Shown here one piece after another: positions 26,587 to 36,197 of a stretch of DNA of 64,000 nt (within the stretch, counting starts at the first letter, position 1; every line of letters begins with the position of its first letter). Origin of the DNA: Natrinema zhouii. GTDB lineage: Archaea; Halobacteriota; Halobacteria; Halobacteriales; Natrialbaceae. The position numbers were made by a program, and so were the translations under genes. Where the stretch lies: NCBI RefSeq assembly GCF_013456555.2, contig NZ_CP059154.1:3286001-3350000 (forward strand), written 5' to 3'. The notes under the pieces are model-generated. The model was given only the letters and a program-made list of their open reading frames with translations. It had not been told where the DNA came from and searched no databases.

Positions 26587-27780
26587 CTATCGATCACCGG
26601 CCGTCGGCTCGAGCCCGATCCGATACTCAGTCAGGTTCTCGTAGCCGTCCTCGGTGACGGCGATCAGATCCTCGATTCGGACGCCGCCGACCGCGGGATC
26701 GTAGATACCGGGTTCGATCGAGATGACGTGGCCGGCCTCGAGCTCGCCGCCGGACGGAGAGACGCTGGGCTCCTCGTGGATGTCGAGTCCGACGCCGTGG
26801 CCGGTGCTGTGAATGAATCCCGTCTCAGTGTTCGGATCGCTCCGCAGCGTCTCGTAGCCCGCGTCCTCGATCACGTCGCAGGCCGCGCCGTGAACGTCGG
26901 CACCGGTCACGCCGGCTTCGACGGTTTCGAGAGCGGCCTCGTAGGCCTCCCGCGTGACCTCGTAGCGCCGCCGGGCTTCCTCGCCTGGGTCGCCGCGAGC
27001 GAACGTCCGGGTCATATCGGCGAAGTAGCCCGTCTCCTTGTCCCGCGGAAAGATGTCGATCACGATCAGTTCGTCGGGCTCGAGCGGCCCGCTCCCGCGG
27101 TCGTGAGGGTCCGCACCGTCGGCCCCGCTGGCGACGATGGTCTCGTCGAGCGCACAGCCGTGGCGGAGCAGGGTAACCTCGATCTCTTCCGTCACGCGCT
27201 CGCTGGTAAGCACGTCGCCGTCGTGGACGAGAACGCCATCCTCGACGTCTGCGGTGGCGATCAGCTCCTCAGCTCTCGCCATCGCGGCCTCGTTCGCCCG
27301 CTGACTCGCCCGGATCTGGTCGACCTCCCACTCGGTCTTCGTCGCACGGATCTCCGTCACGGTCCCCTCCCGTTCGACTGTTACCGCAAAATCGTGCTCG
27401 CGGAGCCCGTCCGCGGTTCCCGTCGGAAAGTTTCGGGGGACTGCGATCGAGTCGACGTCGTGATCCTCGAGAAACGCCGCCAGCATGCGGATCTTCCCCT
27501 CGTACCGGCCGTATTCGGCGACGAGTTGCTGGTAATCGTACGCGGCTCGACGAGTGACGGAGTCGACGTTCGCTTCCGCGCTCGCGCGACCGTACTCGAG
27601 GCCGGAGACGAGCAGGTGGACCCCCTCTCTGGTCACGAGCGTCTGGTAAGGGTCGGGAGCGGTGAATCCGGAGACGTACCGCTGGTCGGAGTCCGAGGCG
27701 TCGTCATCGATCAGATAGCCGTCTAACTCTTCGGCCTCGAGAAATTCGCGAAGCGGGGAGAGATCGACGTCGAGGTTCAT
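26587..27780 (-). CDS. M24 family Xaa-Pro peptidase
   Basis: The 397-residue protein has a creatinase-like N-terminal domain (about 1-150) and a pita-bread metallopeptidase domain with metal ligands in VIDIFPRD, YFADMTRTF, STGHGVGLDIHEEP, SIEPGIYDPAVGG and VRIEDL. It would release N-terminal residues before proline from peptides (aminopeptidase P or prolidase-type). Another Met lies 9 codons upstream (MYGAITHPS), but the ATG at 27780 fits homologues. It converges with repeat copy 2. Confidence 0.93.
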   Translation of the reverse strand: MNLDVDLSPLREFLEAEELDGYLIDDDASDSDQRYVSGFTAPDPYQTLVTREGVHLLVSGLEYGRASAEANVDSVTRRAAYDYQQLVAEYGRYEGKIRMLAAFLEDHDVDSIAVPRNFPTGTADGLREHDFAVTVEREGTVTEIRATKTEWEVDQIRASQRANEAAMARAEELIATADVEDGVLVHDGDVLTSERVTEEIEVTLLRHGCALDETIVASGADGADPHDRGSGPLEPDELIVIDIFPRDKETGYFADMTRTFARGDPGEEARRRYEVTREAYEAALETVEAGVTGADVHGAACDVIEDAGYETLRSDPNTETGFIHSTGHGVGLDIHEEPSVSPSGGELEAGHVISIEPGIYDPAVGGVRIEDLIAVTEDGYENLTEYRIGLEPTAGDR

Positions 27781-27887
27781 AGACGGATGTGTGATAGCAC
27801 CGTACATAATCCCGGGGATCCCGGCCGTCGGGGTCGGGGACCGGTTCGAACCCACAAACTTATCACTAGTGATGGTAATTCCCGCGT

Positions 27888-29033
27888 ATGAACCGTCGTC
27901 GGCTCCTCGCAACGGGTGCCGCGGTCGCACTCGCCGGCTGTCTCGGCGACTCCGGCGACGGGGCGCCGACGGGTACGGATCTCGTCCGGGACGCAATCGA
28001 GACGCGCCGCCACATGCGTTCCCTCGAGGCCAAGCGAACCGTGACGGCCGGTGCCCCGGAGGAGACCGTCGAACGGGTCGAACGCATCGCTCGACGACCG
28101 CCGGCCGAACAGCGGATCGAGGTGCTCGAGTCGACCGATTCGGATGTGCCGGTCGGTTCGGTTACCGTGACGAATCGGGCGACGACGTGGGCGTACAACC
28201 CGTCAACGGAGGTGGTGGACAAACAGTATCATCCGAACAAGGTCGACACCGACCAGACGCGCCTCGTTCTCGAGAACCTCCTCGAGTACCGTCTCGGCTA
28301 CGAGGGAACCGAGACTGTCGACGGACGCGAGGCACACGTCGTCGAGACGAAACCGCCGGTCGACGATATCGGGCCGAAGGTCGAACTCGTCGTCGGAGAC
28401 ACGACGTACGTCATGCCGGTGAACATCATCCGAGATCTCGAGAAACTGGACGTCTCCCGAACCGTGTGGATCGACGACGAGTATCGGTATCCAATCAAGG
28501 AACGGAACACGATGAACGAGGACGGCGAGACGCGTCACGAGCTGACCGTGACCTACGAGGACCTCTCGATCGATGAGGGGGTCGCACCGGAGACGTTCAC
28601 GTACGACCCGCCGAAAGGAGTGACCGTCGTTCCCGACGGTCGCGAACCCGAGGGTGTCTTCGAGCGCCGAAGAGCCGCCGAAGCGCATCTCCCGTACGAG
28701 CTTCCGGAGCCGGACGTGCCGGACGCGTACGCGCTCGACCGGATCACCATCATCGATCGAGAAGACGAGTACGGTGGGACCACCGCGATGCTGTGGTACA
28801 ACGATCCGAACGTGGTCGCACGCGAACTCTACGTGGCCGTCCGAGAGTTCCAGCGGTTCAGCTCGACGTCGCCGGATGTCGAGGAGATCGAGGTCGACGG
28901 CAACACAGCCTACCGTCGCGACGGGCGAATTCAAAGCATTTTCTGGACGTGCGACGACCTGAGCTACGAGGTCTCGAGTCTCACTGACGATACGCCGCTG
29001 CTCGAGATCACGGCGTCGATCGGCTGTTCGTGA
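27888..29033 (+). CDS. LolA-like haloarchaeal lipoprotein
   Basis: The 381-residue protein starts MNRRRLLATGAAVALAGCLG, a twin-arginine lipoprotein signal with lipobox Cys18, so it is exported and anchored. The mature part (about 50-330) has the LolA/outer-membrane lipoprotein-sorting beta-baklava pattern (VERIARRPPAEQRIEVLES, NRATTWAYNPSTEVV, VWIDDEYRYPIKE). A related protein with a Sec-type lipobox lies at 40714-41871. Since archaea lack an outer membrane, the role of the fold must be something other than lipoprotein sorting. Confidence 0.82.
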   Translation: MNRRRLLATGAAVALAGCLGDSGDGAPTGTDLVRDAIETRRHMRSLEAKRTVTAGAPEETVERVERIARRPPAEQRIEVLESTDSDVPVGSVTVTNRATTWAYNPSTEVVDKQYHPNKVDTDQTRLVLENLLEYRLGYEGTETVDGREAHVVETKPPVDDIGPKVELVVGDTTYVMPVNIIRDLEKLDVSRTVWIDDEYRYPIKERNTMNEDGETRHELTVTYEDLSIDEGVAPETFTYDPPKGVTVVPDGREPEGVFERRRAAEAHLPYELPEPDVPDAYALDRITIIDREDEYGGTTAMLWYNDPNVVARELYVAVREFQRFSSTSPDVEEIEVDGNTAYRRDGRIQSIFWTCDDLSYEVSSLTDDTPLLEITASIGCS

Positions 29034-29100
29034 CACGTTGGAGACTCCCTTCGACTGTCGTTCAGTCAGGGACACTCCGATGATCAGTACCGGGAAGCTA

Positions 29101-29340
29101 CGTTTCACTCCACCCGATCATCCGGCATGCTGTGGCGCGCGCTGGCGGCCGACCGAACGCCAGAGAGGGCGGCCGATGACGCTGCGCGAGGGATGAGCGA
29201 GAGAGCGGAGCGATCGAGTGAATCGGCTGGGGAGGGTGTGGCTACTCCCTGTTGCCACGATAGCAGGACGCTTCGTTTCACCCAATTCCTCCAGAACATA
29301 CCGTTCCATTCATCCGTCTACCGATTGGTCGCACTGTAGA
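29101..29340 (-). repeat. Dispersed intergenic repeat, copy 3 (reverse orientation)
   Basis: This fills most of the 409-base gap before aroA. Read on the minus strand it has TCGGTAGACGGAT, CCTGCTATCGTGG (29255-29267), CCACACCCTCCCCAGCCGATTC (about 29221-29242) and CAGCGCGCGCCACAGC (29129-29144), in the same order as copies 1 and 2. The spacer between the last two blocks differs in each copy. The rest of the gap (29034-29100 and 29341-29442) holds no recognised feature. Confidence 0.8.
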
Positions 29341-29442
29341 TCGGTCGCACTGTCCCCGCATCCGGACTGCCCGAATCGATCACCTCGAGACGGGACTAAT
29401 GGGATCGGTATCGGTAAGGCGGGGCCACCCCACAGAGCGACC

Positions 29443-30741
29443 ATGAACGTCACTATCACGCCCTCGAGCGTCGGGGGGACGGCACGGGCACCGCCCTCGA
29501 AGAGCTACACGCACCGGGCGATCCTCGCGGCGGGCTACGCCGACGGGGCGACCGTCCGCGACGCGCTCTGGAGCGCGGACACGCAGGCGACTGCCCGCGC
29601 GGTCGAACTCTTCGGCGGCGATGTCGACCGACGCGAGGACGGAACCCTCGAGATCGATGGCTTCGACGGCCGACCCGCCGTCCCGGCGGACGTCATCGAC
29701 TGCGCGAATAGCGGGACGACGATGCGCCTCGTCACCGCCGCGGCCGCCCTCGCGGACGGCACCTCGGTGCTGACCGGCGACGAGTCCCTGCGCTCACGTC
29801 CCCAGGGGCCGCTGCTCGAGGCGCTGTCGGATCTCGGAGCCGAGGCCGACAGCACCCGCGGGAACGGGCAGGCCCCGCTGGTCGTCACCGGCCCGCTCGC
29901 TGGCGGCGAGCTATCGATTCCGGGCGACGTCTCCTCGCAGTATATCACCGCCTTGCTGCTGGCCGGTGCGGTCACCGACGAGGGGATCGCGATCGACCTC
30001 GAGACGGAACTCAAGTCCGCGCCGTACGTCGATATCACGCTCGAAGTGCTCGCGGACTTCGGCGTCGAAGCCCGGAAAACGGAGACCGGGTTCGCAGTCG
30101 ACGGCCGTCAGTCCTACCGGCCCGCGGGTGGCGACTACGCTGTGCCCGGCGACTTCTCGTCGATCTCGTATCCGCTCGCGGCGGGTGCGATCGCTGGCAG
30201 CGAGGACGAGGGCGTCCGCATCGAGGGTGCCCAGCCGAGCGCACAGGGTGACAGCGCCATCGTTGACATCGTCGAGCGCATGGGTGCCGACGTGGAGTGG
30301 GACCGCGACGCGGGTACGATCGACGTTGCGAAGGCCCCGCTCTCCGGGATCGAGGTCGACGTCGAGGACACGCCCGATCTGCTTCCGACGATCGCGACGC
30401 TGGGCGCGGTCGCGGACGGCGACACGCACATCACGAACGCCGAGCACGTCCGGTACAAGGAGACCGACCGCGTGAGCGCGATGGCCGAGGAGCTGGGCAA
30501 ACTGGGCGTCGAAACGACCGAGGAACGGGACTCGCTGACGGTCCACGGCGGCGAGTCGAGCCTCTCGGGGGCGACCGTCTCGGGATGCGACGACCACCGA
30601 ATTATCATGGCGCTCGCGCTCGCGGGACTGGTCGCCGACGGCCAGACCACCGTCGAGGGTGCCGACCACGTCGACGTCTCGTTCCCCGGCTTCTTCGGGA
30701 TGCTCGAGGAGTTGGGCGTGGGGCTCGAGCGCACCGATTGA
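29443..30741 (+). CDS. aroA: 5-enolpyruvylshikimate-3-phosphate synthase
   Basis: AroA joins shikimate-3-phosphate and PEP in the shikimate pathway. The 432-residue protein has [19 protein letters not shown] (with the substrate-binding SKS), [17 protein letters not shown] and the C-terminal KETDR and [14 protein letters not shown] motifs. The start at the ATG at 29443 gives a normal length for the family. aroC lies 3.2 kb downstream on the same strand, so the pathway genes are in one neighbourhood but not contiguous. Confidence 0.96.
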   Translation: MNVTITPSSVGGTARAPPSKSYTHRAILAAGYADGATVRDALWSADTQATARAVELFGGDVDRREDGTLEIDGFDGRPAVPADVIDCANSGTTMRLVTAAAALADGTSVLTGDESLRSRPQGPLLEALSDLGAEADSTRGNGQAPLVVTGPLAGGELSIPGDVSSQYITALLLAGAVTDEGIAIDLETELKSAPYVDITLEVLADFGVEARKTETGFAVDGRQSYRPAGGDYAVPGDFSSISYPLAAGAIAGSEDEGVRIEGAQPSAQGDSAIVDIVERMGADVEWDRDAGTIDVAKAPLSGIEVDVEDTPDLLPTIATLGAVADGDTHITNAEHVRYKETDRVSAMAEELGKLGVETTEERDSLTVHGGESSLSGATVSGCDDHRIIMALALAGLVADGQTTVEGADHVDVSFPGFFGMLEELGVGLERTD

Positions 30742-30754
30742 CGGCTGCGACGGA

Positions 30755-31765
30755 TTACTCCGGGATCTGGAATCGGTCGAGGACGATGGTGTGCTCCTGT
30801 TCCGGCCCTCTCCACGTGACTGCGAGGTACTCGCCGGGGTTGGCGCTGGGAACCCCGACGGTGAGCGAGTCGCCGGCGGTCACCTCGCCGGAGAACTGCT
30901 CCTCGGTGAGGCCGCCCTCGAACCCGACCTGGACGTGCTCGCCTCGGAACGCGGGACCGCCCTCGTGGACGATCGTCACCGTCTTCGCGTCGGGATCGTA
31001 CTCGAACGAGAGGTCGACCATCGGGGCCGGGTCGTCCTCGTCTACCTCGTCGTAGTCCGGGTTCGTCGGCGGCGGACCGACTCGAGTGACGGCAACGGCG
31101 GCACCGAGCATCGGTTCCGATGGTTCCGCCGTCCTGTCCACCGGCCAGTTCGTGAGCCACACCTGGCTCAACAGGTTCGGATCGGTGTCTTCCGGCGTCT
31201 CGTCGTACTCGACGGTCGCGCGGTAGACGCCGTCGTGGTGCTCGGTGAACGCTGCCTCGTAGCCGCGAACCGGGTCTTCGCGTAGTTCCGCCAGAGGACG
31301 TCCGATCCAGAACCGGTGGGTGTCCCTGGCCTCGTAGTACGCCTCGTCGACGTACGCGTGGATGTTCCAGTTCCCGGCGTCGGCGTCGTAGACCGGGGCC
31401 AAAAAGACGTGCTCCGCGTCGTCGGTCGTGTCGATGACCGGATCGACGGCAATCTCGGAAGATGAGTCGTCGGCCTCGAGACTGTCGTACCCCCAGACGA
31501 CCTCGGGGTCGCCGGCGTAGGATATCTCTCGGATGGGATCGATCCACGACGGTCGATGACTGACGTCGTCGATCGACGCTGATCGGTCGCTACGGGCGGT
31601 TATGTCGACTCGATAGCCGCCGTCACCCGTGGGCTTCAGATCTGGCGGGGTGTCCTCGTCATTGTTGTCGGCGCGTTCGTCGGAGGGATCGTCGCTCACG
31701 CAGCCCGCAGTACCGGCCGCTCCGGCGGCAGCTGTCGCGAGCAGAATCTGGCGGCGTCGGACCAT
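30755..31765 (-). CDS. Tat lipoprotein with a pilin-like C-terminal domain
   Basis: The 336-residue protein starts MVRRRQILLATAAAGAAGTAGC, a twin-arginine lipoprotein signal with Cys22. The body (60-240) is uncharacterised and acidic. The last 90 residues have a beta-rich pattern (VDLSFEYDPDAKTVTIVHEGGPAFRGEHVQVGF, then AGDSLTVGVP and HTIVLDRF) like the C-terminal head of haloarchaeal type IV pilin-like proteins. It converges with aroA and no operon partner is close. Confidence 0.72.
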   Translation of the reverse strand: MVRRRQILLATAAAGAAGTAGCVSDDPSDERADNNDEDTPPDLKPTGDGGYRVDITARSDRSASIDDVSHRPSWIDPIREISYAGDPEVVWGYDSLEADDSSSEIAVDPVIDTTDDAEHVFLAPVYDADAGNWNIHAYVDEAYYEARDTHRFWIGRPLAELREDPVRGYEAAFTEHHDGVYRATVEYDETPEDTDPNLLSQVWLTNWPVDRTAEPSEPMLGAAVAVTRVGPPPTNPDYDEVDEDDPAPMVDLSFEYDPDAKTVTIVHEGGPAFRGEHVQVGFEGGLTEEQFSGEVTAGDSLTVGVPSANPGEYLAVTWRGPEQEHTIVLDRFQIPE

Positions 31766-31936
31766 GTTGAATGACTGTCAAATGGTCTAATAAATTTTGT
31801 GCTATCTCACGCGACGAAACGAGGAAATCGTGGCGGAGTTGACAGCGTTCTACGTCTCAGTAGCAAAGCGTTCGCGCTCGCGGACCTACGCGTCAACCTC
31901 GAGCGACGGGACGGTTGGTAAAAAGAGAGAAACCGT

Positions 31937-32512
31937 TCACCCAAGGATGTACTCGAGGCGAGGATAGCGCTCGAGGAGCGTCTGGCCGCCGACGTCGTAG
32001 TTCTCGAGTCGGGCGTCGAGACCGAGGATCCGGCCGGCACCGAAGGCGGCGACGGCGAGGAAGACGAGCATGTACGCGAAGTCGCCGTTGATGAAGCCGT
32101 GGGCCATGTCCCAGTTCCCAAAGTAGAACATGAGCATCATGAGCGCGCCGAAGAACGCCGCGAGGCGAACGACTGCACCGACGAGCAGACCGAGGCCGAT
32201 GAGGAGTTCGCCCCACGGGACCGCGACGTTCGCGAATTCGACGACCCACGACGTCGACCCCATCCAGGCGAAGAGACCCGCAAGCGGGTTCCCGTTAGTC
32301 GATGCGACGTGCGTCAGGTAGCTGCCGGAACTGAACGGTTCGGCCGCGACAATTTTCGTGAATCCGGAGTAGGCGAACGCCCAGCCCATCATGAGTCGAA
32401 GCGAGAGAACGAACCAGGCCGAGAGGCTGTGCGCACGGCCGCCGACCGTGTAGCCGCTGATGGTGCTTTTGAACGTGTTGTGCGTCTCCGGGGAGATGGT
32501 GGATGCAGTCAT
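31937..32512 (-). CDS. DoxX-family membrane protein
   Basis: The 191-residue protein has four hydrophobic helices, with RLMMGWAFAYSGFTKI in the first (the DoxX/DoxD signature), then FANVAVPWGELLIGLGLLVG and DFAYMLVFLAVAAFGAGRILGLDARLE. DoxX/DoxD proteins include thiosulfate-quinone oxidoreductase subunits, but most are uncharacterised redox-stress membrane proteins, so the substrate is not claimed. Confidence 0.88.
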   Translation of the reverse strand: MTASTISPETHNTFKSTISGYTVGGRAHSLSAWFVLSLRLMMGWAFAYSGFTKIVAAEPFSSGSYLTHVASTNGNPLAGLFAWMGSTSWVVEFANVAVPWGELLIGLGLLVGAVVRLAAFFGALMMLMFYFGNWDMAHGFINGDFAYMLVFLAVAAFGAGRILGLDARLENYDVGGQTLLERYPRLEYILG

Positions 32513-32709
32513 GATATCGGAAGAAACCTTCCTACTTCTGAATACGACGAGATACTATATAAATATATTTGGACAACTAGTATCATGGTTTGCTGTAGGT
32601 TATTTGGATTATACAGATGAGGGATCCTCGAAACCGAGCCGAACGGACCGAACGGGCCGAACGGGCCGAACGGCCGGATGAATCCGTTGTCCGCTTCGGG
32701 AAGTGTTCC
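32513..32709. promoter_or_regulatory. AT-rich promoter region of the DoxX gene with a tandem repeat
   Basis: A strong AT-rich run (ACTATATAAATATATTTGG, 32554-32572) lies 42-60 bases upstream of the DoxX start on the minus strand and looks like a BRE/TATA region. Further upstream, four 9-base units (GAACGGRCC-like, 32641-32676) are arranged in tandem. The region is also the 3' flank of the DICT gene. Confidence 0.4.
32641..32676. repeat. 9-bp tandem repeat, four units
   Basis: The units are GAACGGACC, GAACGGGCC, GAACGGGCC and GAACGGCCG, ending 34 bases before the DICT gene stop. The third base block varies; the array may be polymorphic between strains. Confidence 0.7.
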
Positions 32710-33441
32710 CTACGGAGCGTCGTACGTGGTCTCGAGATACGTGACGAACTCGTCGACCGTCGCCGGATCGTACGTCCAGAAGCCGTAGTACTCACCGTCT
32801 CGGCGTTCCTCGGCGAGCAACGCACAGGTTTCCATCTCGTTGTCGCCGCCGTCGAACGCCACGAACCAGTAGTCGCCGAGCTCGCTGCCCGGTTCGGACA
32901 CGACGGGGACGCCGTCGGGTGCCGGCTCGTTCCACGCGTCGTCGAGGAACACGGCCACTGTGAGCGAGTCATGGCTTCCCAGCCGTTCGTAAACCCCGAC
33001 CTGTTCGGAGAGGGCCGTGGCTCGCTGGAACCCCGTGTACAGCCGACCGGAGCCGACGCGCCACGCCCGCTCTTCGATCTCGCGGGCCGTGGCCAACATC
33101 TGCCGGCGATCGTAGGAGGTGAACAGCGTGTTCTCGAGGAAATCGAACAGCTTGGATCGGTCGTTGTCGTCGTCGGCGAGCGCCCACGGCGGATGGGTCC
33201 GCGGCGAGAGAATCGCCCGAAACTGGTCGATCCCCAGCGCGCCGCGGAACTCGCCGTCGCCGCTCCGAACGATCACGAACCCCGGATCGTCGAGCGATCC
33301 GAGCGATCGGTGGGTCACGTCGACGTTCCGCGTCTCGAACTGGCGGCGGAGCGCTTCGACGACTGCGTCGTCGTCGGTGTAGACCTCGAGCGTTTTCCGC
33401 CGGCGTTCGGTCCGCTCGAGGAAGGCGTCAAGCGAGTTCAT
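32710..33441 (-). CDS. DICT sensory-domain protein
   Basis: The 243-residue protein has the DICT sensory-domain pattern: YTDDDAVVEALRRQFETRNVDVTHRSLGS near the start, FVIVRSGDGEFRGALGIDQFRAIL, and further WRVGSGRLYTGFQRATALSEQVGVYERLGSHDSLTVAVFLDD. DICT domains are associated with diguanylate cyclases and two-component systems; haloarchaea use them as stand-alone sensors. It overlaps by ATGA with an HTH gene upstream, which is likely its output partner. Confidence 0.85.
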   Translation of the reverse strand: MNSLDAFLERTERRRKTLEVYTDDDAVVEALRRQFETRNVDVTHRSLGSLDDPGFVIVRSGDGEFRGALGIDQFRAILSPRTHPPWALADDDNDRSKLFDFLENTLFTSYDRRQMLATAREIEERAWRVGSGRLYTGFQRATALSEQVGVYERLGSHDSLTVAVFLDDAWNEPAPDGVPVVSEPGSELGDYWFVAFDGGDNEMETCALLAEERRDGEYYGFWTYDPATVDEFVTYLETTYDAP

Positions 33442-33809
33442 GGCGACGAATCGGTTACCCCAAGCGCGTCGGTGACTGCGGTCGGAATGTCGGTGTCAGT
33501 GACGGCGTTCGTTTCGGCGTCGAACGAGATGAACCCCACTGCCTCGATCCGGGGGAGTACCGAATGATACAGCCGAATCCGGATCCGATTGTGGTCGATC
33601 GGTGTCGTGATCGTCCCCTCGACGCTGGCGTCCTTACCGGCGAGTACGTCGGCTAGTTCGTCGATCGGTGGCGACGGGTTGTCGTGAAGATACACGAGTG
33701 CGTAGCGGGCGTGACGATCCGCGAGCAGACGAAAGACATCGTCGATGGGGAGTTCACCGGCCGCTGCCTTGAGGGCGCCCGGATCGGGTTCGAACTTCTC
33801 GTCGCCCAT
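33438..33809 (-). CDS. Haloarchaeal winged-HTH (DUF7344-type) regulator
   Basis: The 123-residue protein has the short winged-helix pattern of haloarchaeal DUF7344 proteins: LPIDDVFRLLADRHARYALVYLHDNPSPPIDELADVLAG, then NRIRIRLYHSVLPRIEAVGFISFD. It overlaps the downstream DICT gene by ATGA, so the pair is a sensor-regulator unit. It is divergent from aroC, whose upstream region it shares. Upstream start codons exist but the ATG at 33809 gives the family length. Confidence 0.82.
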   Translation of the reverse strand: MGDEKFEPDPGALKAAAGELPIDDVFRLLADRHARYALVYLHDNPSPPIDELADVLAGKDASVEGTITTPIDHNRIRIRLYHSVLPRIEAVGFISFDAETNAVTDTDIPTAVTDALGVTDSSP

Positions 33810-33960
33810 TCGATGGACGTACGCGAGCTGGACTGAAATAGCTGTACGTACTGAGCGGATCGTCGCCGCCGGAGCTGCTCGAGCGTTCGATAGCCTCCAG
33901 TCTCGGGGAGCTTGGACGAATCCTGCACCGCTAAGTGGCCCCGTCACCGAAGTCGTGATA

Positions 33961-35112
33961 ATGAACGGCAACCGCTTCGGTCGCCTCTTTCAGGTGACCA
34001 CGTTCGGCGAGAGTCACGGAGAGGCGATGGGGTGTACCATTTCGGGATGTCCGGCCGGCCTCGAGCTCTCCGCGGAGGACATTCAGGAGGATCTCGACCG
34101 GCGCAAGCCCGGTCAGTCGATGATCACGACCAGCCGCGGCGAACCCGACGCCGTCTCGATCAAATCGGGGATCCAGGACGGCTACACGACGGGGACGCCG
34201 ATCGGGCTGATCATCCAGAACAAGGACGCCCGCTCGGGCAAGTACGAACCCTTCATCACCGCGCCCCGACCCTCTCACGGCGACTTCACCTACTCGGCGA
34301 AGTTCGGGACGCGCAACTGGGGCGGCGGCGGTCGCTCCTCGGCCCGCGAGACTGTCAACTGGGTCGCCGCTGGCGCGGTCGCGAAGAAACTGCTCGCTCA
34401 GAAGGGAATCGAGCTCAAGGCCCACGTCAACCAGATCGGCGACATCGAGGCCCCCGAGGTGAGCTTCGAGGAGATCACGGAGCACTCGGAAGAAAACGAC
34501 GTCCGCTGTGCCCATCCCGAGACCGCCGAGCAGATGCAGGAGCTGATCGCCGAGTATCAGGAGGAGGGCGATTCCATCGGCGGCAGCATCTATTTCGAGG
34601 CGCAGGGCGTTCCCGTCGGGCTGGGCGCGCCGCGGTTCGACTCACTCTCCGCGCGGCTCGGACAGGCCATGATGGCGATCCCGGCGACGACCGCGTTCGA
34701 GTTCGGCCTCGGTACCGACGCCGCCGAGTGGACGGGCAAAGAGCGAAACGACGACTGGGCGTTCGACGAGGACGGCGACCCAACCCCCGTCGAGAACGAC
34801 CACGGCGGTATCCAGGGCGGAATCAGCTCCGGCGAGCCAATCTATGGCGAGGTCACGCTACACGCGCCCACCTCGATCCCGAAGTCACAGCAGACCGCCG
34901 ACTGGGAGACCGGCGAACTCAAAGAGGAGAAAGTCATCGGCCGCCACGATCCGGTCCTGCCGCCCCGCGGCGTTCCCGTGGTCGAGGCGATGCTCGCGCT
35001 CACGCTGGTCGACTTCATGCTCCTGTCGGGTCGGCTCAACCCCGACCGCGTTGACGACCAGCCCGGGGAGTACGACACGGACTACCACCCGAGCAGCCCG
35101 CGCAACGAGTAA
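33961..35112 (+). CDS. aroC: Chorismate synthase
   Basis: AroC makes chorismate from EPSP with reduced flavin, the last shikimate pathway step. The 383-residue protein shows MNGNRFGRLFQVTTFGESHG, QSMITTSRGEPD, GGGRSSARETVNW and the C-terminal GRHDPVLPPR signature. Length fits the family. It is divergent from the DUF7344 gene and continues the aro neighbourhood started by aroA. Confidence 0.96.
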   Translation: MNGNRFGRLFQVTTFGESHGEAMGCTISGCPAGLELSAEDIQEDLDRRKPGQSMITTSRGEPDAVSIKSGIQDGYTTGTPIGLIIQNKDARSGKYEPFITAPRPSHGDFTYSAKFGTRNWGGGGRSSARETVNWVAAGAVAKKLLAQKGIELKAHVNQIGDIEAPEVSFEEITEHSEENDVRCAHPETAEQMQELIAEYQEEGDSIGGSIYFEAQGVPVGLGAPRFDSLSARLGQAMMAIPATTAFEFGLGTDAAEWTGKERNDDWAFDEDGDPTPVENDHGGIQGGISSGEPIYGEVTLHAPTSIPKSQQTADWETGELKEEKVIGRHDPVLPPRGVPVVEAMLALTLVDFMLLSGRLNPDRVDDQPGEYDTDYHPSSPRNE

Positions 35113-35342
35113 CTCGCCAGTCCGCGAGTCGTCTCGCGGTTTCGTTCTCCGGAATCGACTCCCGTCGGTATCGATGAGAGATATCTCACACCGCATTGGT
35201 CGACCGCCATGCCGTGGTGTGCCTCGAAAGCGAATAACGCGGGGCCAGCGGTCCCGCGAACCATGCGAACGGATCGAAGGTGGATCCGGAGAGAAAAGCA
35301 GTCTCGGAGCACTCAAGGGACTTGTTCACCTAGGGCCGGGCA

Positions 35343-35999
35343 ATGGGGCAGAACCTCCTCACAGTATTGTTTGGCGATCCATTTGCGGTGATGAACACGA
35401 TCGGTTTGATCGCCTTCGCCTTCGTCGGGTCATCGAAGGCGATCCGTGAGGAATTCGACTTGCTCGGGATTACTATCGTTGGGTTGGCGATGGCGTTCGC
35501 CGGCGGAGCGACGCGCGATATCCTCGTGGCACGGGTTCCGTTAGCACTGCAGTCCCCGATCGAAATCAGTCTGGGACTGCTCGGAGTCGGGTTAGCGATC
35601 GCGCTGAGCGTCGTCCTCACAGCGCCAGATACTCATCCGATCACGCTCGTCGCGGATGCGATCGGACTCGCCGCTTTTTCCACGACTGGTGCGATCGTCG
35701 CCACCGACGCAGGTGTGTCAGTGTTCGGTGTTATCGCTATTGCAACGATCAACGCAGTGGGTGGTGGCGCGTTCGCCGATATCCTTCTGGACCGATCCCC
35801 GTTTATCCTCTTCGAGGATTTCTATGCGAGTTGTGCGGTACTGGGCGGGAGCGCATACTTTGTAGCGGAGGGTATCGGCGTCTCTGGGAGCACCGCTGCC
35901 GGAATATGCGCGGCCGTTACCGTGATAACCCGATTAGCTGCGGTCAGCTATGGCTGGAATCTTCCGACGGTACAGGGATTGGGACTAGTCAAACGATGA
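35343..35999 (+). CDS. TRIC-type/UPF0126 membrane protein
   Basis: The 218-residue protein has about seven hydrophobic helices and two repeat motifs typical of bacterial and archaeal TRIC-like (YadS/UPF0126) proteins: AFAFVGSSKAIREEFDLLGITIVGLAMAFAGGATRDILV and INAVGGGAFADILLDRSPFILF. Prokaryotic TRIC proteins are potassium or small-cation channels, or metal-related; the exact ion is unknown. Its third-position AT content is higher than that of the neighbours, which suggests later acquisition. Confidence 0.9.
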   Translation: MGQNLLTVLFGDPFAVMNTIGLIAFAFVGSSKAIREEFDLLGITIVGLAMAFAGGATRDILVARVPLALQSPIEISLGLLGVGLAIALSVVLTAPDTHPITLVADAIGLAAFSTTGAIVATDAGVSVFGVIAIATINAVGGGAFADILLDRSPFILFEDFYASCAVLGGSAYFVAEGIGVSGSTAAGICAAVTVITRLAAVSYGWNLPTVQGLGLVKR

Positions 36000-36197
36000 A
36001 TTAACACCAACTGTCTGATAAACCAGTCACAGTAGGAACGATCCCAAGCGACAAATTTGACTGAAATAGTCCACTCCTACTTCGGTTTTGAGGGAGTTTC
36101 CACGTTCAGTTCGCAAACCCACATCGCGAATCGTCGTCATTCTTTGCAGTGACTCCGGTCAGAATGCCGTGTTTAGTATAGAGCGCACACGTATCGC

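Noticed and set aside
32617-33567. Plus-strand 316-residue open frame
   Set aside because: It is antisense to the DICT/DUF7344 pair, whose ATGA coupling and sensor motifs are clear.
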